64,000 nucleotides of DNA from G965276675 sp965276675 (GCA_965276675.1 OZ255624.1:2728001-2792000), one strand, 5' to 3'; positions 48,964 to 58,093 are shown, counted from the first letter of the stretch. The notes: a model not told the origin generated them from the letters alone. Numbers and translations are program-made.

Positions 48964-51915
48964 GTGACTGACAGCATCACTATCCGCGGCGCGCGGACCC
49001 ACAACCTTAAAAATATCGACTGCGACATCCCCCACGGCCAGCTGACCGTAGTCTCTGGCGTCTCGGGATCGGGCAAGTCGTCGCTCGCCTTCGATACCAT
49101 CTATGCCGAGGGCCAGCGGAGGTATGTGGAGTCACTTTCGGCCTATGCGCGGCAGTTTCTGGAGCGCATCGAAAAGCCGGATGTGGATTTCATCGACGGT
49201 CTCGCTCCAGCGATTGCGATCAAGCAGAAGAACTCGACGCGCAATCCGCGCTCGACGGTAGCGACGGCAACCGAGATCTACGACTACATGCGGCTGCTCT
49301 ATGCGCGCTGCGGCACGGTGCACTGCATCGTCTGCAACAACATCGTCAAGCGCGATTCTGTCGACGAGATTGCCGAGTCGGTGCTGGCGCTCCCCGAAGG
49401 CACGCGCCTGCATGCACTCTTCCCTGTCGAGCCGCAAGAGCCGGTCTCGTCTGCCGATGCCGCCGTGGATGACCATCCCAAACCGAAGCCGCTCGCGAAA
49501 AAATCAACGCGCAAGGCGGCGAAGACCGTGGCTGAAGCAGCGGCGCCCGCCGTACCCGTGCTCTCCGACGCCATGCGCCAACGGCTCACCGACCTGCGTC
49601 ATCGTGGCTTCAACCGCCTCTACCAGAAGGGCGTGATATACGAGTTTTCCAGCCCCGAATCGCTGCTTGAGATCGACTTTACGCAGCCTCTGTTTGTTCT
49701 CGTCGACCGCATCGCCGTCTCGGCGGAGAACCGCGCCCGCATTGTGGATGCGGCGGAGATCGGTTATCGCGAGCGCGGCGAGATACTGTACGAACTCGTC
49801 CCCCGTGACGATGATGGGCAGCCGCGGCAACGCATCCGCTTTTCTCGCGACTTCGAATGCAAGAACTGCCACCGCATCTATCGCGAGCCCGAGCCGCGCC
49901 TCTTCTCCTTCAACAACCCCTTCGGCGCCTGCCCGCGCTGCCAGGGCTTCGGCAACACCATCGACTTCGACCTGAACCTTATCCTGCCGGACAAGAGCAA
50001 AACGCTGGACGAGGGCGCGGTCGATCCTTGGATGCGGCCGAAATATCGCACCTATCACTCCGAGCTGCGCCGTGCGGCGCGCGAGCACGGCATCCCGCTC
50101 GATGTGCCGTGGTTCGATCTGACAGCCGAGCAGCAGACTTTTGTGCTCGATGGTCACGGGGCCTTCCTCGGCGTGCACGGCTTCTTCGAACTGATGGAGC
50201 GCAAGAAGTACAAGCTGCACGTGCGCGTGATGCTGTCAAAGTACCGCGGCTATGCGCGCTGCCCTGAGTGCAAGGGCGAGCGGCTGCGGGCCGAGGCGCG
50301 AGCGGTGGAAATAGATGGCCGGAACATCTGCCAATCGGCGGCGCTGACCATTGCGGCCGCGCACCAGTTCTTCTCCGCGTTGACGCTCACGCCAGCGCAG
50401 CACGAGATCGCTGGATCGATCTTGAAAGAGGTACAGCAACGGTTACAATTCCTGGACTCCGTCGGACTGGACTACCTGACGCTTGACCGCATGGCTTCGA
50501 CGCTCTCTGGCGGCGAAGCGCAGCGCATTCAGCTGGCTACTTCTTTGGGATCGCAGTTAGTGGGCGCGCTTTACGTCCTGGACGAGCCCTCGATCGGCCT
50601 GCATACGCGTGACACGGCGAAGCTGATCCGCATTCTCGAAGAGCTGCGCGACCTGGGCAACACCATCCTGGTCGTCGAGCATGATCCCGACGTGCTGCGG
50701 GCTGCCGACTGGCTAATGGATCTCGGTCCCGGCGCCGGCGAGTATGGCGGCAAGCTGCTGGCCGCCGGCACGGTGGAGCAGGTGGAGCGGAACCCCGACT
50801 CGCTGACCGGCCGCTACCTCTCGGGCGCGCTCACCATTCCGGTACCCACGCGCCGCCGCGAACCGGGCAAAGAGAAGCTGACGCTTACCGGCGCCCGCGT
50901 GCATAACTTGAAAGGCATCGATGTAGAGATCCCGCTCGGCATGCTGGTCTGTATCACCGGCGTCTCCGGGTCGGGTAAGTCGACGCTGGTGCACGATGTG
51001 CTCTTCAAAGCCGTCGCGCACGCGCTGGGGCAGACGGAGGGTGGCGATCCCACCGGCCTCTACAAAGAGCTGAAGGGAGCCGAGCGGCTGAACGACATCG
51101 TTTTGGTCGACCAGAACCCGATCGGCCGCACGCCGCGCTCGAATCCGGTCACCTACATCAAGGCCTTTGACGCGATCCGCGAGCTCTTTGCTTCGCAGCC
51201 CGAGGCGGAGCGCCGCAAGTACGGCGCTGGACACTTCTCCTTCAACGTCCCCGGCGGCCGTTGCGATGTGTGCGAGGGTGACGGCACGGTAACGGTCGAG
51301 ATGCAGTTTCTGGCCGATGTGGAGCTGCCCTGCGAGGAGTGCGGCGCGACCCGCTACAAAGCGTCGACGCTCGAGATCAAGTACAAGGGCAAGAACATCT
51401 CGGAGGTGCTGGGGCTTTCGGTCAAGGAGGCGCTGCGCTTCTTCGCCGGACATCCGAAGATCCTCGACAAGGTGGCAGTACTCGACGAGGTTGGCTTAGG
51501 CTATGTGCGGCTGGGCCAGTCCGCCACCACGCTCTCCGGTGGCGAGGCGCAGCGCGTTAAGCTGGCCGCTCACCTCGCGACGGGACGTGCGTCGAATGGC
51601 AGCGCCAGGGCCACCAAATCGCGCACGCTCTACATTCTGGACGAGCCAACCACCGGCCTGCACTTCGATGATGTCGGCAAGCTACTCAACGCCTTTCGCC
51701 GGCTGATCGACGGCGGGGGTTCGCTGGTGGTGATCGAGCACAATTTGGACGTCATCAAGTCTGCCGACTGGGTCATCGATATGGGCCCGGAGGGCGGCTC
51801 GGGCGGTGGAGAGATTGTGGCCACCGGCACCCCGGAGCAGATCGTTGAGGCCGCTGGGTCGCACACTGGCTATTGGCTAGGCAGGGTACTCCAGCCTGCT
51901 GAAATAGAGGTTTAA
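48964..51915 (+). CDS. uvrA: Excinuclease ABC subunit A (UvrA)
   Basis: UvrA detects DNA damage with UvrB in nucleotide-excision repair. The 983 residues contain two ABC ATPases. Walker A motifs are GVSGSGKSSLAFD (about 32-44) and GVSGSGKSTLVHD (~666), and the signatures are LSGGEAQRIQLA and LSGGEAQRVKLA. The zinc modules are present as CKNCHR...CPRCQGFG and CDVCEG...CEECGATRY. Typical stretches ARQFLERIEKPDVDFIDGLA and KQKNSTRNPRSTVATATEIY are also seen. An Ala/Lys/Pro-rich insertion (KPKPLAKKSTRKAAKTVAEA, around residues 175-200) makes it longer than the usual ~940 residues. The start is GTG 48964 without a strong ribosome-binding site. A TPR protein gene begins 3 bp after its stop. Confidence 0.97.
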   Translation: MTDSITIRGARTHNLKNIDCDIPHGQLTVVSGVSGSGKSSLAFDTIYAEGQRRYVESLSAYARQFLERIEKPDVDFIDGLAPAIAIKQKNSTRNPRSTVATATEIYDYMRLLYARCGTVHCIVCNNIVKRDSVDEIAESVLALPEGTRLHALFPVEPQEPVSSADAAVDDHPKPKPLAKKSTRKAAKTVAEAAAPAVPVLSDAMRQRLTDLRHRGFNRLYQKGVIYEFSSPESLLEIDFTQPLFVLVDRIAVSAENRARIVDAAEIGYRERGEILYELVPRDDDGQPRQRIRFSRDFECKNCHRIYREPEPRLFSFNNPFGACPRCQGFGNTIDFDLNLILPDKSKTLDEGAVDPWMRPKYRTYHSELRRAAREHGIPLDVPWFDLTAEQQTFVLDGHGAFLGVHGFFELMERKKYKLHVRVMLSKYRGYARCPECKGERLRAEARAVEIDGRNICQSAALTIAAAHQFFSALTLTPAQHEIAGSILKEVQQRLQFLDSVGLDYLTLDRMASTLSGGEAQRIQLATSLGSQLVGALYVLDEPSIGLHTRDTAKLIRILEELRDLGNTILVVEHDPDVLRAADWLMDLGPGAGEYGGKLLAAGTVEQVERNPDSLTGRYLSGALTIPVPTRRREPGKEKLTLTGARVHNLKGIDVEIPLGMLVCITGVSGSGKSTLVHDVLFKAVAHALGQTEGGDPTGLYKELKGAERLNDIVLVDQNPIGRTPRSNPVTYIKAFDAIRELFASQPEAERRKYGAGHFSFNVPGGRCDVCEGDGTVTVEMQFLADVELPCEECGATRYKASTLEIKYKGKNISEVLGLSVKEALRFFAGHPKILDKVAVLDEVGLGYVRLGQSATTLSGGEAQRVKLAAHLATGRASNGSARATKSRTLYILDEPTTGLHFDDVGKLLNAFRRLIDGGGSLVVIEHNLDVIKSADWVIDMGPEGGSGGGEIVATGTPEQIVEAAGSHTGYWLGRVLQPAEIEV

Positions 51916-51918
51916 GTG

Positions 51919-53286
51919 ATGCGGTTTAGGTATTTGATTCACCTACTTTTGTTCGTTTATATGGGGGTGGCGACTGCTCAGCAGTCGCCGTTGCCACCGG
52001 GTGCGCTGTCGCCGGATTCTCCAGTCCCCGCTCCGCAGGCCACGGGTTCCGCTGGGAAATCAGCAACGGTCGCTCCCGCACTGGCAGCCGTGGAAGACAA
52101 GATCGACACCCACAACTACGGGGCGGCGCGGCCGTTGGTCCTGAGTTATCTGCAGGCCCATCCCGACGATGCGCGAGCGCTCTTCGACCTGGGCTATATC
52201 GAGGACTCGACCGGTCAGGAGGACGGAGCGGAGCAGCACTACCGCAAAGCCATCGCGAGCGACCCGCAGCAGTTTGAAGCGCGCGCTGCTCTTGGTCTGC
52301 TGCTTGCCCAGACGGGCAAAAACCCGGAGGCGCAAGAGCAGCTTCTGGCGGCCACCAAGCTTGAACCAGCCTCGCACGACGCAGCGGCCAAGGCGCAGGC
52401 CTGGCGCACGCTGGCACAACTGCAAGTCGCAGGCGACCCGGCTGCAGCTAAGGAATCTCTGCTGCAGGCGCTGAAGCTGACGCCGGACAAGACCACCCCC
52501 GCCGACCTGCTGCTGACGGCCCAGATCGCCGAAGCCAGTAATGACCCGGCAACTGCGGACACTGCCTACCATCGTTTGCTGGCGATGCAGCCGGACTCGG
52601 CACCCGCGACGGCGGGGCTGAGCCATCTGCTTCTCCAGCAGAAGAAGTACGCGGATGCCGAACCTCTGATTCGGGTCGCGCTCGAGAAGAACCCCAACGA
52701 CCCGACACTGAATGCACAGCTTGCCTCGGCGCTCGCCGGACAGAACAAGACCGATCAGGCGATTCCCGTCTTGGAGAAGGTGCACGCACTCGAACCGGAG
52801 AACGCAGAGATTGGGCTTACGCTCGCAGACACCTACATGATGGACGCCGGCGCGCATCCCGAGTCGCTCGAAAAGGCGGGAGCGCTGCTTCCCACGCTGC
52901 TGAAGACGCACCCGGACGACGTCGGGCTTCTAATGGACTACAGCCGGTTTCTGTTTTTGAATAAGCGCTACGCCGAAGCGCTTCCGGTGCTGGAGCGTGC
53001 AGCTCAGCTCGCGCCCCATGACGAAGATCCGTGGAACGGACTGGCCTTTGCGCATTCGGAACTGCACCAGGGAGCCGAGACGCTGAAATCTCTTGAAATG
53101 AGATCAAAAATCGCGCAGGATACTCCAGAAACTTTATTTCTCTGGGCGACGGCATACGATACTGTTCACCAGAGCAAGCAAGCGGCCGCCTACTACAAGC
53201 GGTTTCTGACAGCCGCACACGGCTCATTACCGGACCAGGAGTGGCAGGCACAACATCGCTTGATCGCTCTCGGCCAAGGACACTAA
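51919..53286 (+). CDS. Secreted or periplasmic TPR-repeat protein
   Basis: ATG 51919 lies 8 nt after a GAGG and 3 bp after the uvrA stop (GTG 51916 is possible). The ~455 residues start with a signal peptide (LIHLLLFVYMGVATAQ) and a Pro/Ala/Ser-rich linker. About nine tetratricopeptide-like units follow: ARALFDLGYIEDSTGQEDGA, FEARAALGLLLAQTGKNPEA, DPTLNAQLASALAGQNKTDQ, PWNGLAFAHSELHQGAETLK. TPR arrays mediate protein-protein contacts, and in the periplasm often organise envelope complexes. No enzymatic domain is seen. Co-transcription with uvrA probably reflects read-through rather than a repair role. Confidence 0.85.
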   Translation: MRFRYLIHLLLFVYMGVATAQQSPLPPGALSPDSPVPAPQATGSAGKSATVAPALAAVEDKIDTHNYGAARPLVLSYLQAHPDDARALFDLGYIEDSTGQEDGAEQHYRKAIASDPQQFEARAALGLLLAQTGKNPEAQEQLLAATKLEPASHDAAAKAQAWRTLAQLQVAGDPAAAKESLLQALKLTPDKTTPADLLLTAQIAEASNDPATADTAYHRLLAMQPDSAPATAGLSHLLLQQKKYADAEPLIRVALEKNPNDPTLNAQLASALAGQNKTDQAIPVLEKVHALEPENAEIGLTLADTYMMDAGAHPESLEKAGALLPTLLKTHPDDVGLLMDYSRFLFLNKRYAEALPVLERAAQLAPHDEDPWNGLAFAHSELHQGAETLKSLEMRSKIAQDTPETLFLWATAYDTVHQSKQAAAYYKRFLTAAHGSLPDQEWQAQHRLIALGQGH

Positions 53287-53320
53287 ACGATCGATCCAGC
53301 CGCAGTTGTAGAGGTGCACC

Positions 53321-53767
53321 ATGCGGTACCCTGCCGCTTTCGCCTTCGCCCTCCTCTTAGGAATGCCTGCCGTGTACTGCTCTGCTGCAACTGACAAAAT
53401 CATCGATCCGGAGGCGGTCGCCGCGCTGGTGGTGAAGGCCGATGACGCTCCACCCAAAGAGCAATGCTTCCTCTATGCCGAAGTGGTTCACCAGATGACC
53501 GAGATGGCCGGACGCCAGATGACGGCTGGCGAAGACGCCTCGACCACACTGCGCGCGGTGCGCAAGTATGCGGACAAAATCCATATGGGTATGGCGCAGG
53601 ACACGAAGAAGCTGAAGAATGCGCAGATCCTGGTCGAGCACACCGCTTTCCGGCTGAACGACCTGCTCCATTCCGCGGCACTGGACGACCGCCCGGTGCT
53701 GGAGTCCACGCTCAAGCAACTGAATCAAGTACAGACTGAGCTGATGATGCAGGTCTTCCGCCACTGA
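53321..53767 (+). CDS. Small exported protein of unknown function
   Basis: This 148-residue protein from an ATG (weak GAGGTG upstream) has a signal peptide (AFAFALLLGMPAVYCSAA). A mature, mostly helical domain follows with a single conserved-looking Cys (PPKEQCFLYAEVVHQM) and Met/Gln-rich helices (TEMAGRQMTAGEDAS, HTAFRLNDLLHSAALDD). I do not recognise the family. The next gene also encodes a small exported helical protein with an H-N-LL / H-T-F-R-L-N-DLL-like helix, so the two may be distantly related. It lies 34 bp after the TPR gene and may share its operon. Confidence 0.75.
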   Translation: MRYPAAFAFALLLGMPAVYCSAATDKIIDPEAVAALVVKADDAPPKEQCFLYAEVVHQMTEMAGRQMTAGEDASTTLRAVRKYADKIHMGMAQDTKKLKNAQILVEHTAFRLNDLLHSAALDDRPVLESTLKQLNQVQTELMMQVFRH

Positions 53768-53849
53768 AGCGCGGCCGCTCTTTCGGTTAGCTATTGTGAC
53801 GTGGGAGTCCTCTTGCGCTCCCCCGCGCGATCTTTGCATATAATGCTCC

Positions 53850-54401
53850 GTGATGAAGACCCGTCTCAGGTGCGCGTGCGCCGGTCTCCTTCTGCTCCTC
53901 ATGGTGCACTGGGCGGGCGGAGTGTCGATAGCGCAGCACGACAAGAGTAAAGATCCGCTCACCGACGAACAGACCGAAGAGGTGCGCGAGGTCGCGGACC
54001 GTCCGGTCGAACGCATCAAGCTCTACATGAAATTTATCGAGCAGCGTACTAGCGAGATTCATCGTGCGACGATGCACGGGGAGAAGCCCACTCCCGACAA
54101 GCAGAACCCGGATGTCGAGATCCACAACCTGCTACAGGAGTTCACGCGCCTGTCTGATGAGCTGCAGGACAACCTCGATTCTTATGCAGACGACCACTCG
54201 GACATCCGCAAGCCGCTCAAGGAGTTGGTCGATCACAGCGCCAAGTGGCCTGCCCTGCTGAACGAGCCTAAACCCTCCTCACAGTACGACTTCGCACGCA
54301 AAACGGCTCTCGATACGGCAGCGAGCATCAATGATATGGCGAAGAAGCTGCTGACCGAGCAGGAGCAGTACTTCACGACGCACAAACCGCCGAAACAGTA
54401 G
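53850..54401 (+). CDS. Small exported helical protein of unknown function
   Basis: About 183 residues from GTG 53850 or ATG 53853, with a signal peptide ending near VSIAQ. The mature part is charged and helical: VADRPVERIKLYMKFIEQRT, IHNLLQEFTRLSDELQDNL, KPLKELVDHSAKWPALLNEP, AASINDMAKKLLTEQEQYF. No cysteine or enzyme motif is visible in the mature part. It lies 82 bp after the preceding exported protein gene and looks analogous to it. The role is unknown; an envelope or periplasmic protein is likely. Confidence 0.75.
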   Translation: MMKTRLRCACAGLLLLLMVHWAGGVSIAQHDKSKDPLTDEQTEEVREVADRPVERIKLYMKFIEQRTSEIHRATMHGEKPTPDKQNPDVEIHNLLQEFTRLSDELQDNLDSYADDHSDIRKPLKELVDHSAKWPALLNEPKPSSQYDFARKTALDTAASINDMAKKLLTEQEQYFTTHKPPKQ

Positions 54402-54461
54402 CTGATCTCAATTCCGACGCGACCTGCATCGTTTGCCGGTGCGTTGCACTTTGGAGCAAAG

Positions 54462-54659
54462 ATGGAAGTGGCACTGCGGTTTCTTGAGCGTGGGTTCCTG
54501 CTCGCACTGGGCATCTTTGCGATTGCATGGAGCTTCATGCTCGGCCGACGCAGCGGATCGTCAGAAGGCGCCGGTGCGAAATGGCCGCTTCGTGTTTTGC
54601 TGTTTGTCTTTGGTGTGATCTGCGTGTTCATTTTTCTACGTACCGTTGCTACGCACTAG
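54462..54659 (+). CDS. Small two-helix membrane protein
   Basis: ATG 54462 has a GGAG ribosome-binding site 5 nt upstream (the longer TTG start at 54444 is less likely). The 65 residues include two hydrophobic helices, FLLALGIFAIAWSFMLG and LRVLLFVFGVICVFIFL, joined by a Gly/Ser-rich polar loop. No family is recognised. Confidence 0.65.
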   Translation: MEVALRFLERGFLLALGIFAIAWSFMLGRRSGSSEGAGAKWPLRVLLFVFGVICVFIFLRTVATH

Positions 54660-54737
54660 AGCGGGCTCCGGGCGTGAGCAGTTCCGGCTTAGGTCTTTGC
54701 CCCACGCCCAGGAACCAAGATGCTAGGCTAGAGAGCA

Positions 54738-55424
54738 GTGATCGCCGAGCTCTCCCCGTTATTTGAGCAGGAGTACCGGGCACTCCGGCCGCGTGCTCCG
54801 CTCCCGCCTATCCGCATTCACTTCCGTCGCTTCACCAGCCTCAACACCACCATCCGCCTGCGCGAAGGCGAACTCCGCGTCAGCCTCTCCGACCTGCTGG
54901 AGGGCGCGCCGGAGCCAGTGCTACGGGCAATCGCCCACATTCTGCTGGCCAAGCTCTACCGCAAGCCGCTGGACGAGAAGCAGGTACGTCGCTACCGTCG
55001 TTTCTCAGCTAGCGAAACCGTGGTGCGGCAGACGGAACTCATCCGGCAGACGCGCGGGCGCAAGAAGATGCTCGGTCCACAAGGCGAGGTCTATAACCTG
55101 GACGAGGTCTTCGAGAGCCTGAACGCTCGCTTTTTCTTCGGCCTGATGGGGCGTCCCTTGCTTACCTGGAGCAGCCACATGGCGCGGCGCAGCCTGGGCC
55201 ACTACGATGCCGCTCACAACACCATCGTGGTCAGCCGCGTCTTCGACCGCAAGACCACACCACGCTGCGCCGTGGAGTACCTGGTCTACCATGAGATGCT
55301 GCACCTGAAGCACCCAGTCACGGTCAAAGCCGGCCGTCGCTGCGTGCACTCTCGCGCCTTCCAGGCGGATGAGCGAATGTTCCCCGAGCTGGAAGAGGCG
55401 AAGGCGTACCTGAAGCGGCTGTAA
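54738..55424 (+). CDS. SprT/M48-like zinc metallopeptidase-fold protein
   Basis: A 228-residue cytosolic protein from GTG 54738. The zinc-protease signature VEYLVYHEMLHLKHP (HExxH, about residues 186-190) is followed by a possible third ligand in RRCVHSRAFQADERMFPEL. Before it, LNARFFFGLMGRPLLTWSSH, MARRSLGHYDAAHNTIVVSR matches SprT/DUF45-type proteins. The N-terminal half (SLNTTIRLREGELRVSLSDLL) is also seen in acidobacterial relatives. No signal or membrane segment is present. SprT-like proteins process DNA-protein crosslinks in eukaryotes; bacterial roles are unclear. The substrate is unknown. Confidence 0.8.
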   Translation: MIAELSPLFEQEYRALRPRAPLPPIRIHFRRFTSLNTTIRLREGELRVSLSDLLEGAPEPVLRAIAHILLAKLYRKPLDEKQVRRYRRFSASETVVRQTELIRQTRGRKKMLGPQGEVYNLDEVFESLNARFFFGLMGRPLLTWSSHMARRSLGHYDAAHNTIVVSRVFDRKTTPRCAVEYLVYHEMLHLKHPVTVKAGRRCVHSRAFQADERMFPELEEAKAYLKRL

Positions 55425-55442
55425 TCCCACTTTTTCGGTCTT

Positions 55443-55467
55443 GACCAATGGTCTATACTTTCATTGG
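55443..55467 (+). promoter_or_regulatory. vapBC promoter with overlapping inverted repeats
   Basis: A -10-like TATACT (55454-55459) is flanked by GACC-AAT-GGTC (55443-55453) and by CCAATG (55445-55450) paired with CATTGG (55462-55467). VapBC modules usually autoregulate through such sites. The -35 is not clear. Confidence 0.45.
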
Positions 55468-55478
55468 AAGGTACATAT

Positions 55479-55736
55479 ATGCCACAGACCGCAAAACTCT
55501 TCACAAACGGTCGAAGTCAGGCGGTTCGACTACCGAAGGAGTTCCGCTTCGAGGGCAAGGAAGTGGACATCCGCCGTGACCCGTCCACCGGCGATGTCAT
55601 CCTGTCGCAAAAAACGAAGACTTGGGCGAGCTTTTTCGCCCTGCGGGACGCGCTTATCGCTGAGGCACCTGAGGAGTTCGAAAACTTCGACCTGCATCGT
55701 GACACACGGCCCCATGACCGGGATCCTTTCGCCTGA
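55479..55736 (+). CDS. vapB: VapB-type antitoxin (AbrB/MazE fold)
   Basis: ATG 55479 has a GGAAGG ribosome-binding site and gives 85 residues. The N-terminal swapped-hairpin DNA-binding domain is MPQTAKLFTNGRSQAVRLPK, EFRFEGKEVDIRRDP. The C-terminal tail (FFALRDALIAEAPEEFENFD) should wrap and neutralise the toxin. The start at 55464 is longer and less likely. The vapC start is 1 bp after its stop. Confidence 0.9.
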   Translation: MPQTAKLFTNGRSQAVRLPKEFRFEGKEVDIRRDPSTGDVILSQKTKTWASFFALRDALIAEAPEEFENFDLHRDTRPHDRDPFA

Positions 55737-55737
55737 G

Positions 55738-56148
55738 ATGCGTCGCTATCTACTCGATACGAACATGACGAGCTATTTGTCACGGCAGCAGCATCCGCAT
55801 CTGCAAAAGCGAATGAATCGTGAGTCTCCAGAGGACTTCGCGATCTCAGTCATAACCGAGGCCGAGCTGCTGTACGGGTTACACTTACACCCAGAGGCCA
55901 CCCGTGTCCGTCGTCTGGTACGCGACTTTCTGGGCTGGATTCCTAGCGTGCCCTGGGTCTCAGAAACCGCTCAGGTGTATGCCACTTTGCGCAGCGAGAT
56001 GCAGAGCAAGGGTATGGAGCTGAGTCCGCTAGATACGATGATCGCCGCCCATGCAGTGGCGCTTGACCTGACGCTGATTACGCACGACCGCGCATTCGGG
56101 AGGTTGGCTGGCCGGCTTCGGGTGGAGGATTGGGTCGCGGAAGCGTAG
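55738..56148 (+). CDS. vapC: VapC-type PIN-domain ribonuclease toxin
   Basis: A 136-residue PIN endoribonuclease from ATG 55738 (MRRYLLDTNMTSYLSRQ). Key acidic residues are seen: Asp in YLLDTN, Glu in ISVITEAELLYGLHLHPE, Asp in LSPLDTMIAAHAVALDLTLI, and Asp in THDRAFGRLAGLR-like THDRAFGRL. VapC toxins cleave tRNA or rRNA when VapB is degraded. The in-frame ATG at 55714 would overlap vapB and is less typical. The toxin looks intact. Confidence 0.92.
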   Translation: MRRYLLDTNMTSYLSRQQHPHLQKRMNRESPEDFAISVITEAELLYGLHLHPEATRVRRLVRDFLGWIPSVPWVSETAQVYATLRSEMQSKGMELSPLDTMIAAHAVALDLTLITHDRAFGRLAGRLRVEDWVAEA

Positions 56149-56259
56149 CTATGGTCACCAAACCAAACCTCAAAATAGCACGCATAGCTCCCGTCATGGC
56201 GGCCCGCGGGCGGTTGGCGACTGACACTCACTTCAGCGTAGCCTCAATATAATTGAGAC

Positions 56260-56580
56260 ATGCTACGCTCCATCTTTCTGAGTGGCGTTATGGTCATCCT
56301 GGTGATAGCGATCTCAGGATTTGCAACTGGATTCCTCTCAAGACGGTTCGCCTGGAGTGATCGAGTTCGAAGCCTAGTAGCGTCGCTGGGTGCTGCCTGT
56401 TGTTGGTTCACTTGGTTCTTCATTAGTAAGGATTTATTTGGACTAGAGCCCGTCGGCTGGGCGCATCGAATCCTGAGTATGGGCTGGGCAAATTTCGTTG
56501 AGCTTCTCACTCTTATCGTGCCCGTTGGACTCGCACCCGCGGTAGCTCAGAGCATAGTTGGGTCTACTAGAACGCCGTAA
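56260..56580 (+). CDS. Small membrane protein of unknown function
   Basis: This 106-residue protein has about three hydrophobic helices: IFLSGVMVILVIAISGFATG, SLVASLGAACCWFTWFFIS, and FVELLTLIVPVGLAPAVAQ. The base composition is lower in GC than in neighbours. Its ribosome-binding site is not strong. No family is recognised. It sits between vapC and lgt. Confidence 0.6.
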   Translation: MLRSIFLSGVMVILVIAISGFATGFLSRRFAWSDRVRSLVASLGAACCWFTWFFISKDLFGLEPVGWAHRILSMGWANFVELLTLIVPVGLAPAVAQSIVGSTRTP

Positions 56581-56656
56581 ATACGTGCCACTCTAGCTGA
56601 AGCCTAAAGAAAGCCAAACCGGTTATCCCGTATTGGCACGAGTCCGAAAATCTGGG

Positions 56657-57442
56657 CTACCGCGTACCCGCGGACGTCGCCTGGCTCGATACTGTACGTC
56701 CGGAAGCTTCCCCAGCCTGTCTCCGCGACCAGGCAAGCAGCAGAATGCCGGCCAGGATCGAGCCCAGGCTTGCCACCTGGGCGTTGCTCATGCCGAAGTA
56801 AATCTTGGGGTTGATGCGGATAATCTCTACCAGAAAGCGCGCGATGCCGGAGAGCACAAGATATTCACCCGTGATCTCGCCGACCGGCCGCCGGCCACGC
56901 TGCCATAGTATGCCTGCGATAACGAGCGCCGCCAAAAACTCGTAGATGGGCGTGGGGTGCACGCGCTGCACTGTTGGCACTAGCCCGTATGGAAAGCTCA
57001 TGCCCCAGGGCAAGGATGTGGGCCGGCCATAGTCGCCATCTCCCGAGACCAGGCAGCCGATGCGTCCCACCCCATAGCCGATGGCCGCTGCCGGCGAGGC
57101 GAGGTCCAGCATCCCGAGCGCGCCGATGCCAGCGGAGCGGCCCTGCCACATCAAGGTGAGCACCCCCACTACCAGACCGCCGTACCAAGCAAATCCTGCA
57201 CGATCGAAGAGCAGCGCCGCAGGATCGTGGATGAAGATCTGCGGGGTTTCAAAGACATGCCACAACTTGGCACCGATCACGCCACAGAGCGTGGTGATGG
57301 CAACGATTCCCAGGGCGTCCGCGTTCACGTGGAAGCGGCGAAAGTTACGGTAAAGCACGATCCCGGCGCAGACCGCAGCCAGCCACAAGAGTATGCCAAA
57401 AGTACCGATCGTGAACCGGCCAATATACAAATAGGGGAGCAT
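56657..57442 (-). CDS. lgt: Prolipoprotein diacylglyceryl transferase Lgt
   Basis: Lgt transfers diacylglycerol to the lipobox Cys of lipoproteins in the inner membrane. The 261 residues have seven hydrophobic helices. Motifs: FAWYGGLVVGVLTLMW, the signature region GYGVGRIGCLVSGDGDYGRP, TSLPWGMSFPYGLVPT, VHPTPIYEFLAALVIAGIL, and IARFLVEIIRINPK. The classic signature has GN-F-I-NGE-W-GR; here it is G-CLVSGDGDYGRP, a variant known in several phyla. LspA, the next enzyme, is encoded after ileS. Confidence 0.92.
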   Translation of the reverse strand: MLPYLYIGRFTIGTFGILLWLAAVCAGIVLYRNFRRFHVNADALGIVAITTLCGVIGAKLWHVFETPQIFIHDPAALLFDRAGFAWYGGLVVGVLTLMWQGRSAGIGALGMLDLASPAAAIGYGVGRIGCLVSGDGDYGRPTSLPWGMSFPYGLVPTVQRVHPTPIYEFLAALVIAGILWQRGRRPVGEITGEYLVLSGIARFLVEIIRINPKIYFGMSNAQVASLGSILAGILLLAWSRRQAGEASGRTVSSQATSAGTR

Positions 57443-57490
57443 AGGAGTGGTCCGTTTCGAGTATAGTCCGGTGTGCGGAGGATGAGAGAA

Positions 57491-58093
57491 ATGAAGACGA
57501 TGACCACCCTCCTTCCATCGACGGAACGGGCCTCCGATTCCCTGCCCGAGATACCTCAGGAGCTCGAGGTGCTTTTCAGCCGCCAGCAGATCGCTGAGCG
57601 TGTCTCTGCCCTGGGCGAGGCGATTGATCGCGACTTCGCCGGGGAGAGTGTCGTGTTAGTCGGCGTGCTCAAAGGCGCCGCTATCTTTCTTGCCGATCTA
57701 TCGCGCGCCATCCGGACCACTTGCACCTTTGACTTCGTCTCCGTCTCTAGTTACGGCGTCGGCACGCGCTCGAGCGGCGCGGTCAAGCTGATCAAAGATC
57801 TTGACGGGCCCATCGAGGACCGCAACATCATTCTGGTCGAAGACATCCTCGACACTGGCCTCACCCTCGGCTTTCTCAAGAAGCTGTTGGGGCAACATCA
57901 ACCCCGCACGCTCAAGCTGGCGGCTCTGCTCGACAAGCCCGAACGCCGCATCGAACCTATTGAAGCCGACTACATCGGATTCCGCATCCCCAACCACTTT
58001 GTCATCGGCTATGGCATGGACTACGATGAGCAGTTTCGCAATCTCCCCGATATCTGCATCCTTCCCCCGAGTGCGATTCGCTCGCACGTCTAG
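57491..58093 (+). CDS. hpt: Hypoxanthine phosphoribosyltransferase
   Basis: This purine-salvage enzyme makes IMP or GMP from PRPP. ATG 57491 has a GGAGG site 9-10 nt upstream; GTG 57473 and ATG 57482 are alternatives. It has 200 residues. Motifs: VVLVGVLKGAAIFLADLSRA, FDFVSVSSYGVGTRSSG, the PRPP-binding loop NIILVEDILDTGLTLGFLKK, LKLAALLDKPERR, and YIGFRIPNHFVIGYGMDYDE. It is divergent from lgt with a 48-bp gap. deoC follows at 35 bp, grouping nucleotide-salvage genes. Confidence 0.96.
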   Translation: MKTMTTLLPSTERASDSLPEIPQELEVLFSRQQIAERVSALGEAIDRDFAGESVVLVGVLKGAAIFLADLSRAIRTTCTFDFVSVSSYGVGTRSSGAVKLIKDLDGPIEDRNIILVEDILDTGLTLGFLKKLLGQHQPRTLKLAALLDKPERRIEPIEADYIGFRIPNHFVIGYGMDYDEQFRNLPDICILPPSAIRSHV

